Shown in pieces: positions 4,987-6,498 of a stretch of DNA of 6,498 nucleotides. The stretch comes from Oscillospiraceae bacterium (GTDB lineage Bacteria; Bacillota; Clostridia; Oscillospirales; Oscillospiraceae). The stretch is from assembly GCA_020025175.1 (NCBI GenBank), contig JAHHSM010000097.1, positions 1-6,498 on the forward strand, given 5' to 3'. How positions within the stretch are numbered: the stretch's first letter is position 1; each line of letters begins with the position of its first letter. Below the pieces are notes generated by a model. That model made no database searches. It was not told the origin of the DNA and saw nothing but the letters and a program-made list of their open reading frames with translations. A program made the position numbers and the translations under genes.

Positions 4987-5691
4987 ATGGCACGGAATGT
5001 TTTAGTTGTGGAAGATGATATCAATATTGCGGATCTTCTGCGGATGTATTTAGAAAAAGAAGGATTTAGTGTACGCATTGTAAACGATGGCAGAGCAGCA
5101 CTTCAGGAATTTTCTAAAGAGGTGCCGGATTTGATTTTATTGGATGTTATGCTTCCTGTGTTGGATGGCTGGGGCGTTTTAATGCGAGTGCGTGAAACAT
5201 CTAAAGTACCGGTCATCATGCTGACAGCAAAAGGTGAAACATTTGATAAGGTCAACGGATTGAATTTAGGCGCCGATGATTATGTAGTCAAGCCTTTTGA
5301 AATGAAAGAACTGCTTGCAAGGATCAATGCGGTTCTTCGGCGCACAGAGCTGCCCGTGGATACGCGAAAAAAATTGAGCTTTGATAAATTAGTGATTGAT
5401 TTGGATTCCTATGAATTACTGGTGGATGGTCAAAAGATTGATACGCCGCCAAAAGAATTGGAACTTCTTTATCATATGGCAGAATCACCCAACCGTGTCT
5501 ACACAAGAAACCAGCTGCTCGATGAAGTGTGGGGCTTTGATTACTTTGGTGATTCCAGAACGGTAGATGTGCATATTAAGCGCTTGCGTGAAAAACTGGA
5601 GGGAATCAGTGATCAGTGGGCACTCAAGACGGTGTGGGGTGTAGGGTACAAATTTGAATTGCTTGACGGAGTAAGTTCGGAAACAAAATAA
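4987..5691 (+). CDS. OmpR/PhoB-family DNA-binding response regulator
   Basis: The 234-residue protein has a receiver domain at about 3-118 and a winged-helix DNA-binding domain at about 127-224. In the receiver, E9, D10 and D11 form the acidic pocket, D53 (LLDVMLP) is the phospho-acceptor, T80 (MLTAK) is the switch residue and K102 (VVKPF) is the conserved lysine. In the effector, PPKELELL, NRVYTRNQLLDEVWG, the recognition helix RTVDVHIKRLREKL (191-204) and the wing WGVGYKF are all intact. All active residues are present, so it should be functional. The ATG at 4987 was chosen over the in-frame GTG at 4978 because AAGAAGTG (4973-4980) lies six bases before the ATG and MARNVLVVEDD is the usual family beginning. 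A histidine kinase gene follows after 63 bases. The stimulus and regulon cannot be deduced from the sequence; it belongs to the broad PhoP/ResD-like group. Confidence 0.95.
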   Translation: MARNVLVVEDDINIADLLRMYLEKEGFSVRIVNDGRAALQEFSKEVPDLILLDVMLPVLDGWGVLMRVRETSKVPVIMLTAKGETFDKVNGLNLGADDYVVKPFEMKELLARINAVLRRTELPVDTRKKLSFDKLVIDLDSYELLVDGQKIDTPPKELELLYHMAESPNRVYTRNQLLDEVWGFDYFGDSRTVDVHIKRLREKLEGISDQWALKTVWGVGYKFELLDGVSSETK

Positions 5692-5754
5692 GAGACATGA
5701 TATCTGTGCTGATGCTTAAGCAATCGGTGAAAAATAGAGAAAGGCGTGAAGTGA

Positions 5755-6498
5755 TTGCGGCCGAAGAGTTTGTATGCTCAGCAGCTGATGCTGACAGCCG
5801 GCATGGTAGCATTGGCGATGACTGTATTGGCGGTATCGTTTTTTGCGTTGAGTTATAATTATAGTTTGAATGAAAAACGAAATACCATGCGGCGGGATGT
5901 GGAGCTGATTTCGGATTTATCGCGCGATTACTTTACCGGCAGTGATATTTATGGTTACGGTGATTTGAACTTTCGTCAGCTGGCATCATATGTGGCGGAT
6001 TTATCCGGTGATGAATTGCTGATTTGCAAGACGGACGGTACTGTGCTGCTAACATCAGATGAATATTTGGTAGGAAAACATTTGGTTCTGCCAGAGCAGA
6101 TTGTGGAAGCTGTTTATGATAAGGGCAGTTATGCCGGTATGACGAACTTGAATGGTGTTTACCCACGGAAATCATTTATGGTCTGTGTACCGGTTGTCAG
6201 CGAATACACAGGCCAGATGATCGGCATTGTGGCAGCGATGTCGGATTCCGATAAACTGACGGAGATGTGGCGTGCATTTGCTGGAATATTTCTATTTACT
6301 GCGCTGTCAGTTTTATTAACAGCTGTGGTAGCATGCTCGGTAGTAACGGCGCGGCAAACGAAGCCTCTGCAGGATATGGCAAAGGCTGCGCGGCGCTTTG
6401 CAGGAGGGGATTTTGATCAGAGAGTTGTGAAATCCGGCAATATCGGTGAAATCGATGAGTTGGCAGATTCCTTTAATGCGATGGCGGACTCGCTGCAA
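5755..6498 (+). CDS. Membrane sensor histidine kinase, N-terminal 248 residues (continues beyond window)
   Basis: This is the partner of the preceding response regulator. The open frame runs to the window edge, giving 248 codons without a stop. Residues 11-36 form the first membrane span (LMLTAGMVALAMTVLAVSFF region). Residues 37-172 are an extracytoplasmic sensor that looks Cache/PAS-like: ELLICKTDGTVLLTSDE, then a VGKHL segment, SYAGMTNLNGVY, a FMVCVPVV strand and GQMIGIVAAMSD. Residues 173-196 are the second span. A HAMP linker starts near 197, with KPLQDMAKAARRFAGGDF, then GEIDELADSFNAMADSL. The histidine phosphorylation and ATPase domains would follow outside the window. The start is TTG at 5755: a TGA at 5752-5754 closes the frame immediately upstream, AAAGG (5740-5744) is ten bases away, and later starts (TTG 5770, or ATG 5788 inside the first span) lack a ribosome binding site. 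What ligand the sensor binds is unknown. Confidence 0.88.
   Translation, partial: MRPKSLYAQQLMLTAGMVALAMTVLAVSFFALSYNYSLNEKRNTMRRDVELISDLSRDYFTGSDIYGYGDLNFRQLASYVADLSGDELLICKTDGTVLLTSDEYLVGKHLVLPEQIVEAVYDKGSYAGMTNLNGVYPRKSFMVCVPVVSEYTGQMIGIVAAMSDSDKLTEMWRAFAGIFLFTALSVLLTAVVACSVVTARQTKPLQDMAKAARRFAGGDFDQRVVKSGNIGEIDELADSFNAMADSLQ

Noticed and set aside
5697..5858. 53-codon open frame with ATG on the plus strand between regulator and kinase
   Set aside because: It overlaps the kinase's first membrane span in another frame and resembles no known protein. The kinase frame has clear domain support.

Overview
The window looks like chromosomal DNA of an endospore-forming Firmicute, most likely class Clostridia. 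The evidence is a BofA-family protein and SpoIID (both sporulation proteins), a DUF2508 (YaaL-type) protein, Firmicute-style strong Shine-Dalgarno sites, and an OmpR-type regulator and kinase pair. From about position 284 the base composition is moderate, with many GCG, CGG and CTG codons. The first ~280 bases are much more AT-rich (about a quarter G+C by hand count). Family-level placement, for example Oscillospiraceae-like, is only a guess.

Layout. (1) Positions 1-121, minus strand: the amino-terminal part of a Rho-like termination factor, cut by the window edge and without a convincing start codon. A compact, partly symmetric divergent promoter region lies at 180-208. (2) 284-1177, plus: a DegV/FakB-type fatty-acid-binding protein. 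It ends at a strong bidirectional hairpin terminator (1184-1224) shared with the convergent minus-strand pair DUF2508 (1531-1791) and bofA (1236-1505). (3) 1922-2377, plus: tadA, divergent from the DUF2508-bofA pair, followed at 2479-2524 by a perfect terminator hairpin. (4) 2609-3610, plus: spoIID. Then 3687-4817 encodes a secreted protein with a copper-amine-oxidase-like N-terminal domain and a NodB/polysaccharide-deacetylase-like C-terminal domain whose recognisable catalytic motifs are all gone. (5) 4987-5691, plus: an OmpR/PhoB-family response regulator. Its cognate sensor kinase starts at a TTG at 5755 and runs off the right edge after the HAMP domain.

How the genes fit together. BofA and SpoIID act in the mother cell in Bacillus: BofA restrains pro-sigma-K processing, and SpoIID cuts glycan strands during engulfment. 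Weak sigma-E-like promoter matches are visible upstream of both units. The DUF2508-bofA pair and tadA mark the two ends of the B. subtilis tadA-scr-dnaX-ebfC-recR-yaaL-bofA region; here they are head to head with the middle missing. The two-component pair looks self-contained and may autoregulate through a direct-repeat array at 4871-4910.

I see no CRISPR array, tRNA, rRNA, insertion sequence or phage gene. The items most worth a second look are the catalytically dead NodB-like protein beside spoIID, the AT-rich Rho fragment at the left edge, and the collapsed tadA/bofA synteny. I did not find a clearly novel multi-gene system.
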